Part shown: piece after piece, positions 33,875 to 42,349 of the stretch | Layout: every line of letters begins with the position of its first letter | How positions within the stretch are numbered: position 1 is the stretch's first letter | Assembly: GCA_964571235.1 (NCBI GenBank) | Contig: CAZNAI010000004.1 | Location: 558,001 to 622,000 of the forward strand | Length of the DNA: 64,000 bases | Direction: 5' to 3' | Source: JACRAV01 sp964571235 | GTDB lineage: Bacteria; Zixibacteria; MSB-5A5; GN15; FEB-12 | Position numbers and translations under genes: made by a program | The notes under the pieces: generated by a model | The model's input: only the letters and a program-made list of their open reading frames with translations | Database searches by the model: none | What the model was told of the DNA's origin: nothing

Positions 33875-34722
33875 TGGCAGTCGCGGAAAAACAACGGTCG
33901 GATGTCATTTTATCCTACCTCCGACCCAAAAAGAAATTCCCGTCGGTCTGGTGTCCGGGTTGCGGCAATGGGATCGTCATGAGTGCCCTCATCCGGGCGA
34001 TTGACAAGCTTGGCTACTCGCGTGACGAAGTCGCCTGCGTCTCCGGAATCGGTTGTACCAGCCGTATGCCGGTCTATCTTGATTTCAATTCACTCCACAC
34101 GGCTCATGGCCGGGCGCTGGCGTTTGCTACCGGTGTGAAGTTTGCCCAACCGAAAATGAAGGTGATTGTGATCACCGGCGACGGCGACGCGCTCGCTATC
34201 GGCGGCAACCATTTCATCCATGCCTGTCGCCGGAACATCGATATCACGACGATCCTGATTAATAATCACATCTACGGTATGACCGGTGGTCAGGGTTCAC
34301 CCACCACTCCGCCCGGCGCATTTTCTACCACCACTCCATATGGAAATACGGAAAAGCAGTTTGATCCGTGCAAGCTGGCCGAAGCGGCGGGGGCGTCGTA
34401 TGTAGGGAGAACTACTGTCTTCCATGCACCGCAGATGGAAAAGATGATCATGGCGGCTATCGAGCACAAAGGGTTCTCGATGGTCGAAGTAATTTCCAAC
34501 TGCCACACCTACTTTGGACGTTTGAACAAACAGGGTGATGCCGTCGCGATGGTCAATTCGTTCAAAGAAAACGCGGTCATGCTCGGCAAGGCCCAGACGA
34601 TGACCCCCGAAGAACTCAAGGGGAAACATGTCATAGGTACGCTCTTTGAAGACAAAAATCAGACGGAATTCTGCGACGAATATCAGAAATTACTCGACAC
34701 CCGCAAGGGAGGTCGGCCGTGA
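33874..34722 (+). CDS. korB: 2-oxoglutarate:ferredoxin oxidoreductase beta subunit
   Basis: The TPP-binding subunit, 282 residues. WCPGCGNGIVMSAL carries the cysteine pair for a 4Fe-4S or structural site, and GIGCTSRMP follows. The TPP/Mg motif is GDGDALAIGGNHFIHACRRN, followed by the NNHIYGMTGGQGSPTTPPG block typical of KorB. The reaction is as for korA. Overlaps: ATG shares one base with the korA stop, and its TGA overlaps the korC GTG. Confidence 0.96.
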   Translation: MAVAEKQRSDVILSYLRPKKKFPSVWCPGCGNGIVMSALIRAIDKLGYSRDEVACVSGIGCTSRMPVYLDFNSLHTAHGRALAFATGVKFAQPKMKVIVITGDGDALAIGGNHFIHACRRNIDITTILINNHIYGMTGGQGSPTTPPGAFSTTTPYGNTEKQFDPCKLAEAAGASYVGRTTVFHAPQMEKMIMAAIEHKGFSMVEVISNCHTYFGRLNKQGDAVAMVNSFKENAVMLGKAQTMTPEELKGKHVIGTLFEDKNQTEFCDEYQKLLDTRKGGRP

Positions 34723-35303
34723 AAAACCTGATGGAAAAGATCAAACTCCCCACCGACCGTTTTGAGATCCGGTTGTCGGGCTCAGGCGGACAGGGGATGA
34801 TTCTCGCGGCGGTCATCCTGTGCGACGCGATCGGCGCCGGATCGAACAAGAGTGTTGCCCAGACGCAGTCGTACGGCCCCGAGGCCCGCGGCGGCGCATC
34901 GAAGGCAGACGTGGTTGTTTCCGACGGCGAGATTTACTACCCCAAGGCGATCAAACTTGATCTCCTGCTTGCCATGACTCAGGAGGCGCTCGACAGTTAC
35001 TATTCGGCGCTCAAGGACCACGGCATTCTCATGGTCGACGACGTGTTGGTTACCCATGTGCCGACCGACGACTTCTACGGTCTACCGTTTACCCGGCTGG
35101 CGCGTGAAGAGTGCGGGCACATCATGGTTGCCAATGTGATCGCCCTTGCCGCCATCGCCGAAATTACCGGGATCGTCTCGCGCGAGGCGCTCGAACAGAT
35201 TGTGCTGTCGCGGGCGCCGCGCGGCACCGAAGACAAAAATCGCAAAGCGGTCGAGATCGGTTATCGTGAGGCCGCTAAACTTAAAGCCCTGAGGAAGAAA
35301 TGA
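34719..35303 (+). CDS. korC: 2-oxoglutarate:ferredoxin oxidoreductase gamma subunit
   Basis: This 194-residue subunit has the family hallmarks RLSGSGGQGMILAAVIL and QSYGPEARGGASKADVVVSD. It contributes CoA binding and assembly of the complex. The start is GTG 34719, overlapping the korB stop (GTGA). Its own stop overlaps the ndk ATG, so translation is coupled along korABC-ndk. Confidence 0.94.
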   Translation: MKNLMEKIKLPTDRFEIRLSGSGGQGMILAAVILCDAIGAGSNKSVAQTQSYGPEARGGASKADVVVSDGEIYYPKAIKLDLLLAMTQEALDSYYSALKDHGILMVDDVLVTHVPTDDFYGLPFTRLAREECGHIMVANVIALAAIAEITGIVSREALEQIVLSRAPRGTEDKNRKAVEIGYREAAKLKALRKK

Positions 35304-35698
35304 GTCGTACTCTTCTTATTGTCAAACCCGACGCCACCCAGCGAAACCTGATTGGCCATGTCGTTAATCGCCTGGAAAAAGCCCGCTTTGCGGTAGTTGA
35401 TATGCGCATGGTGCGGCTTTCAAAAGAGCAGGCCCGGAATTTCTATGCGGTGCATGAAGGCAAACCGTTTCTGGATAGTCTGGTCGCATTCATGACCTCC
35501 GGCCCGGTTGTGCCGATGGTTCTTGAAAAGGAAAACGCAGTGGAGGATCTTCGCGCTCTGATTGGCGCGACCGATCCCAAAAAGGCCGCCTGTGGCACCC
35601 TTCGCTACGAAATCGCGGTCGATATCGAGAAGAACTCGGTGCATGCGTCGGACTCCGATGCCAACGCCGCCAAGGAGATTGCATTCTTCTTCGCGTAG
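35300..35698 (+). CDS. ndk: Nucleoside diphosphate kinase
   Basis: Transfers phosphate between NTPs and NDPs via a phosphohistidine. The 132-residue protein shows LLIVKPDATQRNLIG at the start, GTLRYEIAVDIEKN and the catalytic H115 in NSVHASDS. It is slightly shorter than the usual 137-150 residues because the C-terminal tail is minimal. Placed right after korC with a 4-base overlap, it can convert the NTP made by succinyl-CoA synthetase, a sensible operon partner. Confidence 0.96.
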   Translation: MSRTLLIVKPDATQRNLIGHVVNRLEKARFAVVDMRMVRLSKEQARNFYAVHEGKPFLDSLVAFMTSGPVVPMVLEKENAVEDLRALIGATDPKKAACGTLRYEIAVDIEKNSVHASDSDANAAKEIAFFFA

Positions 35699-35718
35699 TC
35701 CCGGACGGCAGTGTAAGC

Positions 35719-36948
35719 ATGGCGCACAAGATCACATTAGCCTACGGCGGCGTCGATCTCTCAATCGCCGCTCCAGAGGGAGTCATGTGCGAGGAGTTTA
35801 AGGCCGAAACGGCGAAGAATCCTGCCGGTATCGAGACTCTTCGCGACGCGCTCGTGAGTGCCGGGCTTGAGTCGTTTCTTTCATCGCCGCCTTTGGTGAT
35901 TGTCAACGACGGGTATCGCAACACGCCGACCGCCAAATTACTTGAATGGCTTTCACAAATTGCGCCATTGGTGATTGATCGCGCAACTGTTCTCATCGCC
36001 AACGGCGCACATTCGGCCCCAACCGAACAGCACCTTCGCACCATTTTCGGCAGTCTGTGTGATCGCGTAAGCTCACGTGTGCACTACCACGATGCGAAGA
36101 ATCTCGAATCAATGACTCCGGTTGGCACAGACCGCTTCGGCGAAGCCGTTCTTGTCAACTCACTACTGCTCAATCACGAGCGAATCATCGTTATCGGTTC
36201 AGTTGAGCCTCATTACTTTGCCGGTTTCACCGGCGGCCGAAAGGGAATATTCCCCGGAATCTGCGATTTGAAGACGATTGAGCGAAACCATAACATGGCC
36301 GACTCTCTTGCCGCTCAGCCGATGAAACTGGAACGAAATCCAGTGGCCATGCATCTTGACTCCCTGCTGGAGTTCATCGATCAATCGAAGGTCTTTTCGA
36401 TTCAGGTAGTAATGGATTCTACGGACACCATTGCGGGTATTTTTTGTGGCAATCTTCGTGATAGTTTTCACGAGGCCAGCAAATTGGCGAGAGAGATTTA
36501 CGCCTGCGAGTTTGACGAACCGTACGATGTCTGTCTGTGTGAGCTATTGCCGCCGCTCGATGAAAATCTCTACCAAGTGCAAAAGGCGCTTGAAAACTGC
36601 CAGTTGGCGGTCCGCGACGGCGGCGCGTGTGTTGTTGTCGCCGCCTGCAAAGGCGGGATCGGCTCGGAACATTTCTTCAAACTCGCCGAAATCTGGGATC
36701 GCGCCCGCAATCGCGCCAAGGACGGCGTCCCCCGGTTCGGTTCGCACAAACTTGCCCGTGTAAATGCCATGAGCGGGCGAATAATGGTTGGACTCTACTC
36801 AGAGCTCCCGGTCAAGACCGGTCGCCAAGTGTATTACGAAAAAATAGACAACCTTGAAATGTTCTTAGGTACCCGTCTCGGTTCCGGCGCCCGAGTAGCG
36901 GTGGTGAGAAATGCCGGACATACTGTGTTGATTCCAAATACTCATTGA
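35719..36948 (+). CDS. LarA-like (DUF2088, lactate racemase family) protein
   Basis: This 409-residue protein belongs to the nickel-pincer lactate racemase superfamily. The diagnostic stretch is GSVEPHYFAGFTGGRKGIFP (~158-177), comparable to the PH..AG.SGGGK..LPG region of LarA that holds the pincer lysine and nickel-binding histidine. ANGAHSAPTEQHL near residue 96 matches the G.HR..T motif, but the residue after His is Ser rather than Arg. A C-terminal Rossmann-like domain has DGGACVVVAACKGG. No larB/C/E genes (cofactor synthesis) are in the window. It sits inside the TCA run between ndk and mdh. The substrate is unknown; another 2-hydroxyacid is plausible. Confidence 0.82.
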   Translation: MAHKITLAYGGVDLSIAAPEGVMCEEFKAETAKNPAGIETLRDALVSAGLESFLSSPPLVIVNDGYRNTPTAKLLEWLSQIAPLVIDRATVLIANGAHSAPTEQHLRTIFGSLCDRVSSRVHYHDAKNLESMTPVGTDRFGEAVLVNSLLLNHERIIVIGSVEPHYFAGFTGGRKGIFPGICDLKTIERNHNMADSLAAQPMKLERNPVAMHLDSLLEFIDQSKVFSIQVVMDSTDTIAGIFCGNLRDSFHEASKLAREIYACEFDEPYDVCLCELLPPLDENLYQVQKALENCQLAVRDGGACVVVAACKGGIGSEHFFKLAEIWDRARNRAKDGVPRFGSHKLARVNAMSGRIMVGLYSELPVKTGRQVYYEKIDNLEMFLGTRLGSGARVAVVRNAGHTVLIPNTH

Positions 36949-36974
36949 TTCATTAATCCGTTTTGGAGGGAATT

Positions 36975-37901
36975 ATGAACCGTAAGATAGCCGTAGTCGG
37001 AGCCGGAAATGTTGGCGCCACATGCGCCATGTATCTGGCCGAAGCAAATCTCGCCGATGTCGTTCTCTTGGACATCCTGGAAGGTGTGCCACAGGGAAAA
37101 GCGCTCGATCTGACCCAGGCCGGCCCAGTGCGTGGGTACAATGCCCGAGTCACCGGCACCAATGACTACAAGGACTTCGAAGGGTCCGACATCGTGATTG
37201 TCACCGCCGGCCTTCCGCGCAAACCCGGAATGACCCGTGAAGATCTGTTGAACATGAACGCCCAGATCGTCGGGACAGTGGCGGACAACCTCAAAAAATA
37301 CTGCCCCAAAGCGTTTGTGATTGTCGTGTCCAATCCGCTCGATCTGATGACATTCCACATGATGAAGAAAACCGGTTTCCCGACCAATCGGGTGTTCGGT
37401 CAGGCGGGTGTGCTCGACTCGATCCGGTTTCGCGCTTTTGTGGCGATGGAACTCGGCGTGGCGATGAGCGACACACAGGCGATGGTGCTTGGCGGCCACG
37501 GCGACACGATGGTCCCGCTTCCGCGCTACTCTACAGTCGCCGGAATTCCGATCGGCGAGCTGATCTCTGCCGAGCGCATCAAAGCAATCTGTGATCGTAC
37601 TGCCGACGGCGGCGGCGAAATCGTTCGCCTGCTCAAGACTGGCTCAGCTTACTATGCGCCAGCCGCGGCCAGCGTTGATATGTGCCGTGCGGTACTCTTG
37701 GACGAAAAGAAAGTCCTTCCGGCCTCGGCCTATCTGACCGGACAGTACGGTATCAAAGATATGTACATCGGCGTGCCGGTGGTGCTTGGCGCCAACGGAG
37801 TCGAGAAGATTCTCGACCTGAAACTGGATGCTGGCGAACTCGGCTCGCTTCAGAAGTCAGCCGCAACCTACAAAGAACATCTGCAGATTCTGGGGTACTA
37901 A
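36975..37901 (+). CDS. mdh: Malate dehydrogenase (LDH-like type)
   Basis: NAD-dependent oxidation of malate to oxaloacetate. The 308-residue protein has VGAGNVGATCA for the dinucleotide, the Asp of VVLLDILEG favouring NAD, and the substrate-discriminating arginine in GLPRKPGMTREDL that marks malate over lactate. The catalytic His lies in LGGHGDTMVP. It is the tetrameric LDH-like MDH group, common in anaerobes and FCB bacteria. ATG 36975 with GGAGGG 4 bases upstream is used; a longer frame from 36963 is less likely. icd follows after 11 bases. Confidence 0.95.
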   Translation: MNRKIAVVGAGNVGATCAMYLAEANLADVVLLDILEGVPQGKALDLTQAGPVRGYNARVTGTNDYKDFEGSDIVIVTAGLPRKPGMTREDLLNMNAQIVGTVADNLKKYCPKAFVIVVSNPLDLMTFHMMKKTGFPTNRVFGQAGVLDSIRFRAFVAMELGVAMSDTQAMVLGGHGDTMVPLPRYSTVAGIPIGELISAERIKAICDRTADGGGEIVRLLKTGSAYYAPAAASVDMCRAVLLDEKKVLPASAYLTGQYGIKDMYIGVPVVLGANGVEKILDLKLDAGELGSLQKSAATYKEHLQILGY

Positions 37902-37912
37902 CAGGAGAGCAC

Positions 37913-39157
37913 ATGCCTAAATACAAACATATCGTGGTGCCCAAAGACGGCGCGAGCATTACGGTCAAGAATAAGAAACTGGTGGTTCCGGATAATCCGA
38001 TTATTCCCGTGATCGAAGGAGACGGAATCGGCCGCGACATTATGAAAGCCACCCGCCGGGTGGTCGACGCCGCTGTCAAGAAAGCGTACGGCGGCAAGAA
38101 ACAGATTCACTGGATGGATGTCTACGCCGGTGAGAAGGCCAACGAGCTGTACGGCGAGTGGATGCCCAAAGAGACCTTTACTGCCATCAAAGCGCAGATC
38201 GTCGCGCTCAAAGGCCCGCTCACGACTCCAGTCGGCGGCGGTTTCCGCTCGCTCAATGTCACGTTGCGTCAGGTGATGAATCTCTACGCCTGCGTGCGCC
38301 CGGTTCGCTGGTTTACCGGTGTTGGATCGCCGGTGGTGCATCCGGAGAAACTGAATGTGACCATTTTCCGCGAGAACACCGAAGATGTTTACGCCGGTAT
38401 TGAGTGGCAAAAAGGGTCGAAAGAAGTCAAGAAAGTCATCAGCTTTTTGAACAAGTCGATGAAGACGCAGATTCGCCTGGATTCGGGCATCGGTGTCAAG
38501 CCGATTTCGGCCACCGGAACAAAACGGCTGGTTCGCAAGGCGATCCAGTTTGCCATCGACAAAAAACGCAAATCAGTCACGCTGGTACACAAAGGGAATA
38601 TCATGAAATTCACCGAGGGTGCGTTTCGTGACTGGGGGTACGAAGTTGCGGTGAAAGAATTTCGTAGTTTCATCGTCACCGAGGACGAAGTGTTTAGCAA
38701 ATTCGGCGGCAAGGCGCCGGAGGGCAAGTTGATCGTCAAGGATCGTATTGCCGACTCGATGTTTCAGCAGATTCTGCTGAGGCCGGATGAATACGATGTC
38801 CTCGCGACACCCAATCTCAACGGCGACTATCTTTCCGACGCCTGCGCGGCGCAGGTCGGCGGGCTCGGTATGGCGCCGGGGGCGAATATCGGCGATTTCA
38901 TCGGACTATTCGAGGCGACTCACGGCACCGCACCGAAGTATGCCGACAAGGATATGTCCAATCCCGGATCGCTCATGTTGTCGGCTGTCCTCATGCTCCA
39001 GTATATGGGGTGGGACGAGGCCGCCAAGATGATTGAAGATGGCATTGAGAAGACGATCGCGAAGAAAACAGTCACGTACGATCTGGAACGGATGATGCAA
39101 GGGGCAACCAAAGTGAGTTGCTCGCAGTACGCGACTCATATCATCGCGAATTTGTAG
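37913..39157 (+). CDS. icd: Isocitrate dehydrogenase (NADP-type)
   Basis: Oxidative decarboxylation of isocitrate to 2-oxoglutarate. The 414-residue homodimeric form shows IPVIEGDGIGRDIM, LKGPLTTPVGGGFRSLNVTL with the regulatory-type serine, FRENTEDVYAGIEW, and the cofactor site HGTAPKYADKD. The Lys-Tyr there is the NADP-specifying pair known in the E. coli enzyme. AGGAGAG precedes the ATG at 37913. It is the last gene of the TCA run; a GC-rich hairpin follows. Confidence 0.96.
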   Translation: MPKYKHIVVPKDGASITVKNKKLVVPDNPIIPVIEGDGIGRDIMKATRRVVDAAVKKAYGGKKQIHWMDVYAGEKANELYGEWMPKETFTAIKAQIVALKGPLTTPVGGGFRSLNVTLRQVMNLYACVRPVRWFTGVGSPVVHPEKLNVTIFRENTEDVYAGIEWQKGSKEVKKVISFLNKSMKTQIRLDSGIGVKPISATGTKRLVRKAIQFAIDKKRKSVTLVHKGNIMKFTEGAFRDWGYEVAVKEFRSFIVTEDEVFSKFGGKAPEGKLIVKDRIADSMFQQILLRPDEYDVLATPNLNGDYLSDACAAQVGGLGMAPGANIGDFIGLFEATHGTAPKYADKDMSNPGSLMLSAVLMLQYMGWDEAAKMIEDGIEKTIAKKTVTYDLERMMQGATKVSCSQYATHIIANL

Positions 39158-39245
39158 CCGATGACCTCTCACTGCGGCAGGTCTCACCTCGCGCTTTGCG
39201 CTCGGAAGGACCAACCGCAACTATTCATTTAGTACGAACCAAAGT

Positions 39246-39276
39246 GGCGGCGGGCGTCCTCACCCGCCGCCTTGTT
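39246..39276. terminator. Terminator-like hairpin between icd and the convergent glycosyltransferase gene
   Basis: GGCGGCGGG (39246-39254) and CCCGCCGCC (39263-39271) form a perfect 9-base stem, followed by TTGTT. The T-run is weak, but the site lies between convergent genes, 89 bases after icd. Confidence 0.7.
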
Positions 39277-39295
39277 AATTGTAAGAAGGGAGTTG

Positions 39296-40747
39296 TTAGG
39301 GTTTGAACCCGTACCAACGCTCGTGGTCTTCACGCTCAAAGACCACATATCGTACGCGATTCTTTGGCTCCAGTCCGACTGACCGCATGTCGTTACCCAA
39401 AAACCAGGTCCAGCGCGGAGGCATGTACTTTGATTCATGGAATATGCAGAGATCGGGTTTGCGATTGTAAAAGAGCGGATCGGACAGTAACACGACCGGA
39501 GAGCGCATGTCCAGATAGAAGAGCGCTTCGGCGCGAGGGAAAAACTGAACAGTGATCGGCCGAGTGGCCGATTCGGCGGCGATGATTGCTTTCACATTCG
39601 CCCGATCGGCATCGGTCAGATATGTGACACCGTCAGGCACCGACATCTCGAAAAACAGCATCTGGTACGGATAGTTGATGGGAGATTCGAGGTTCTCGCG
39701 TCCGTAGTGCCAGATGACAACTGCAAATACCACAGCAGTCATCAGGCCGGATCTCGCCCAAGATCGAACTTGAGTTAGCCGGTCTATCATGAAGGCCCAA
39801 ACTGAGTCGAAAAACAGCATGGCGATTATCAGCGCAGAGAGCACCCAGTAGACCCGGTACCACATTTCGAATCCGACCATATCGGCCAGCCAGCCGGCAA
39901 GAGCCAATCCCAACAGGGGGAACTTTGTTCGGTCGCGCCATCCTTTGGCCAACGCCCAGCCGATCAACATCACCAAAAGGGCCAGGTTGTCCCGATCGAG
40001 TACTTGATTGAGAAAACTTCTTTCCCCTTTGCGAGTGAATTGAAAAGCGAGGTCGGTTGAAACATCTTTCCAATTTGCAATACACTGCCAGAGGTACAAT
40101 CCCCAAAGTAAGATTACTAAACCGAATAGGGCTTTGGCGATTATACTTATTCGCGGTTTGTTGTCAGCAGTGCGCCATTGAACTATCGCAGGAATTATTC
40201 CGGCAGGGAAAAAATACAGCCCGTTCGGATGGATAAGCGGGGTGAGTGCCAATATTCCGATGGACAGCCACAATCGCCCGTCGATCAAGAGCCAAAGCGC
40301 CGCCATCACCAAAAGGAGTATCAGTGCCTCCATGCGGGCGACATTTCCGCAGGCGACAAATGAGGCGTTGAGCCAGAATGCCGCGGCAAGCGTGATCGAG
40401 AGCCATGTGAATTTCAATCGATGTAGTATCAGAAGAAACAGAGCGAATGCACCCATTACACAGATTAGCGAAAACCAACGGGCGACTGCCAGCGAGGGTT
40501 CCGTCACTGAAAAAATGCCGCCAAGAACTGCCATATAGCCGGGGGGCATCCAATAGATCGCCCGGTCGGGGTTGAGTTCGGGAGAAACAAATGTGCCGTG
40601 CTCAGATAGCGATATTGCAGGCCAGATAAAGTGAGACTCGTCGGGCCAGGGAAGCGGACAAACAAATCCGAGTGCGACATGGGCGTATGTATAAATCGTC
40701 GCGACCGCTACAAATAGCAATACCAATGTCAGTGTCTTCTTCGTCAT
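39296..40747 (-). CDS. GT-C family membrane glycosyltransferase-like protein (paralogue 1)
   Basis: A 483-residue polytopic membrane protein with roughly ten hydrophobic spans. The first periplasmic loop carries PWPDESHFIWPA, with the acidic pair expected of the catalytic loop in GT-C enzymes (ArnT/PMT type, which use polyprenyl-phosphate sugars). ACGNVARMEALILL and LIHPNGLYF are strongly conserved with the neighbouring gene. A soluble C-terminal domain of ~120 residues follows the last span. No sugar or acceptor can be named. The upstream paralogue at 40754 stops 6 bases before its start, so the two are co-transcribed. Confidence 0.78.
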   Translation of the reverse strand: MTKKTLTLVLLFVAVATIYTYAHVALGFVCPLPWPDESHFIWPAISLSEHGTFVSPELNPDRAIYWMPPGYMAVLGGIFSVTEPSLAVARWFSLICVMGAFALFLLILHRLKFTWLSITLAAAFWLNASFVACGNVARMEALILLLVMAALWLLIDGRLWLSIGILALTPLIHPNGLYFFPAGIIPAIVQWRTADNKPRISIIAKALFGLVILLWGLYLWQCIANWKDVSTDLAFQFTRKGERSFLNQVLDRDNLALLVMLIGWALAKGWRDRTKFPLLGLALAGWLADMVGFEMWYRVYWVLSALIIAMLFFDSVWAFMIDRLTQVRSWARSGLMTAVVFAVVIWHYGRENLESPINYPYQMLFFEMSVPDGVTYLTDADRANVKAIIAAESATRPITVQFFPRAEALFYLDMRSPVVLLSDPLFYNRKPDLCIFHESKYMPPRWTWFLGNDMRSVGLEPKNRVRYVVFEREDHERWYGFKP

Positions 40748-40753
40748 ATTGCG

Positions 40754-42229
40754 CTACTTGATTGCCCGCGCATACCACTTTTCTCCGGTCGGGTTTTCGT
40801 GAATGAGAAATTCCGGGCTTGTGACTGTGTCAATACCTCGTGTCGTCAGTCCTTCCTGCCACAAAACACGGAATTTGGCGGGAAGAGTCGGTGAATCGTG
40901 AAACAGAAGTATATCGGGCGTGCGCTCACAAAAGAGCGGAATCGAAAACTGATTACCGTTGTCACGAAGTTGCATGAAGAGGAAGGCGTCGGCCGAGGGC
41001 ACTATTTCGATTGTCGTCACGCCGGGTTGTGCCATCTGCCGCACTTTATCACTGACGATTGAAATGTCGTCAGGTTCATTGTAGGGGAGATTCAACTGCG
41101 GAGTCATGTCGCAGAAACTAATTGATTGGTTGATATTCCACACCCGCTCAATATTGTGGAACCGCAGATTAGTCAAAAGAAGAAATACACCAACTGCCAC
41201 CGCTAACACATACTTGCGCCATTTTCCGTTGAACAACTTGAGATTGTCAGACGCTGAGTATGCGAGTGCAATGAGAAGAATTTGCGCCAGGAGAACGGCC
41301 AATAGATAGAATATCCGGTACCACATTTCGCCCCCAGCAACCCATAGTAGCCATAGACAGAGTGCCACAGCTAAAAGAGATCGGAATTGCTTTTTACCGA
41401 GCGATGACCAAATCAATCCCGGAAGCAAATACACAATGAAACGGACTGAATCTTGTGAATATAGTTCGCTCACCCAGCTACGCTGTCCCTTGCGGGCAAA
41501 CTGGAATTGCATGTCGTGCACAAAGGAGTTCCAGTGTCCTGCCACATAGACAGCATACCACAGCCAAAAGCCGAGTGCCAGAACACAGGCAAGTATACCG
41601 AATCGGTCAGAGGCCAGTCGTGTGCCAGTCAAAGCGTCTCGATTCAGAATCAGTAACAGGATACCGCCAGCGATGAAGAATATGCCGTTCGGGTGAATCA
41701 GCGGCGTCACTGACAATATCGCCATTCCGGAGACGGGACGGTGCCGGAGCAAAAGATAAATCCCAAGAAGCCCAAAGGCTATGAGCGGTGCTTCCATCCG
41801 GGCGACATTTCCGCAAGCCGCGAAGTTTGAGCCGGTCCAGAATAGGGCGGACAGAAGATAAACAGGCCAGGGAAGATCGAATCTGCGCAAGATCAGCCAG
41901 AATATTGCAAACCCGCACAGCAAGAATATGAGAGAGGAAAATCGTGCAACGGAAAGACTACTACCAAAAATCTCGAAAGCCGCGCCGGTTAGCACGAAGT
42001 ATCCGGGCGGTTGCCACAAGATTTCGCGATCGGGATTAAGCTCAGGCGCAAAGAGAGTTCCGTGTTCCGCAAAGGCGGTTGACTGCCAGAGAAAGTGGGC
42101 CTCGTCCGGCCACGGCGCCGGCAGAGTATATCCGGCCAGCGAATGTACATAGACCATCACGACGACCGCCAAAATGAAAATAAGCAGTGCGAATTTGTCT
42201 GTGGATTGTGAGTGCCGACGTTCTGCCAT
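40754..42229 (-). CDS. GT-C family membrane glycosyltransferase-like protein (paralogue 2)
   Basis: A 491-residue polytopic membrane protein, clearly a tandem paralogue of the next gene. Shared blocks include PWPDEAHFLWQS, PELNPDREI, ACGNVARMEAPLI, SVTPLIHPNG, FQFARKGQRSW and EMWYRIFYLL. The first in the pair by transcription order. Like its partner it should glycosylate lipid- or protein-linked substrates at the outer face of the inner membrane. The exact role is unknown. A 120-base gap separates it from ackA, whose gene lies upstream on the same strand. Confidence 0.78.
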   Translation of the reverse strand: MAERRHSQSTDKFALLIFILAVVVMVYVHSLAGYTLPAPWPDEAHFLWQSTAFAEHGTLFAPELNPDREILWQPPGYFVLTGAAFEIFGSSLSVARFSSLIFLLCGFAIFWLILRRFDLPWPVYLLSALFWTGSNFAACGNVARMEAPLIAFGLLGIYLLLRHRPVSGMAILSVTPLIHPNGIFFIAGGILLLILNRDALTGTRLASDRFGILACVLALGFWLWYAVYVAGHWNSFVHDMQFQFARKGQRSWVSELYSQDSVRFIVYLLPGLIWSSLGKKQFRSLLAVALCLWLLWVAGGEMWYRIFYLLAVLLAQILLIALAYSASDNLKLFNGKWRKYVLAVAVGVFLLLTNLRFHNIERVWNINQSISFCDMTPQLNLPYNEPDDISIVSDKVRQMAQPGVTTIEIVPSADAFLFMQLRDNGNQFSIPLFCERTPDILLFHDSPTLPAKFRVLWQEGLTTRGIDTVTSPEFLIHENPTGEKWYARAIK

Positions 42230-42349
42230 ACCTGCCGATCGGGCCGCCGAATTTAGCAGTCAGCGACCGGTTATGAAACGACCGGCAGAAAGTATACTGT
42301 CTGGCCACCGCAATGGCAAGAAAGTGCGGCGGCCTTTGATTCGACTTGT

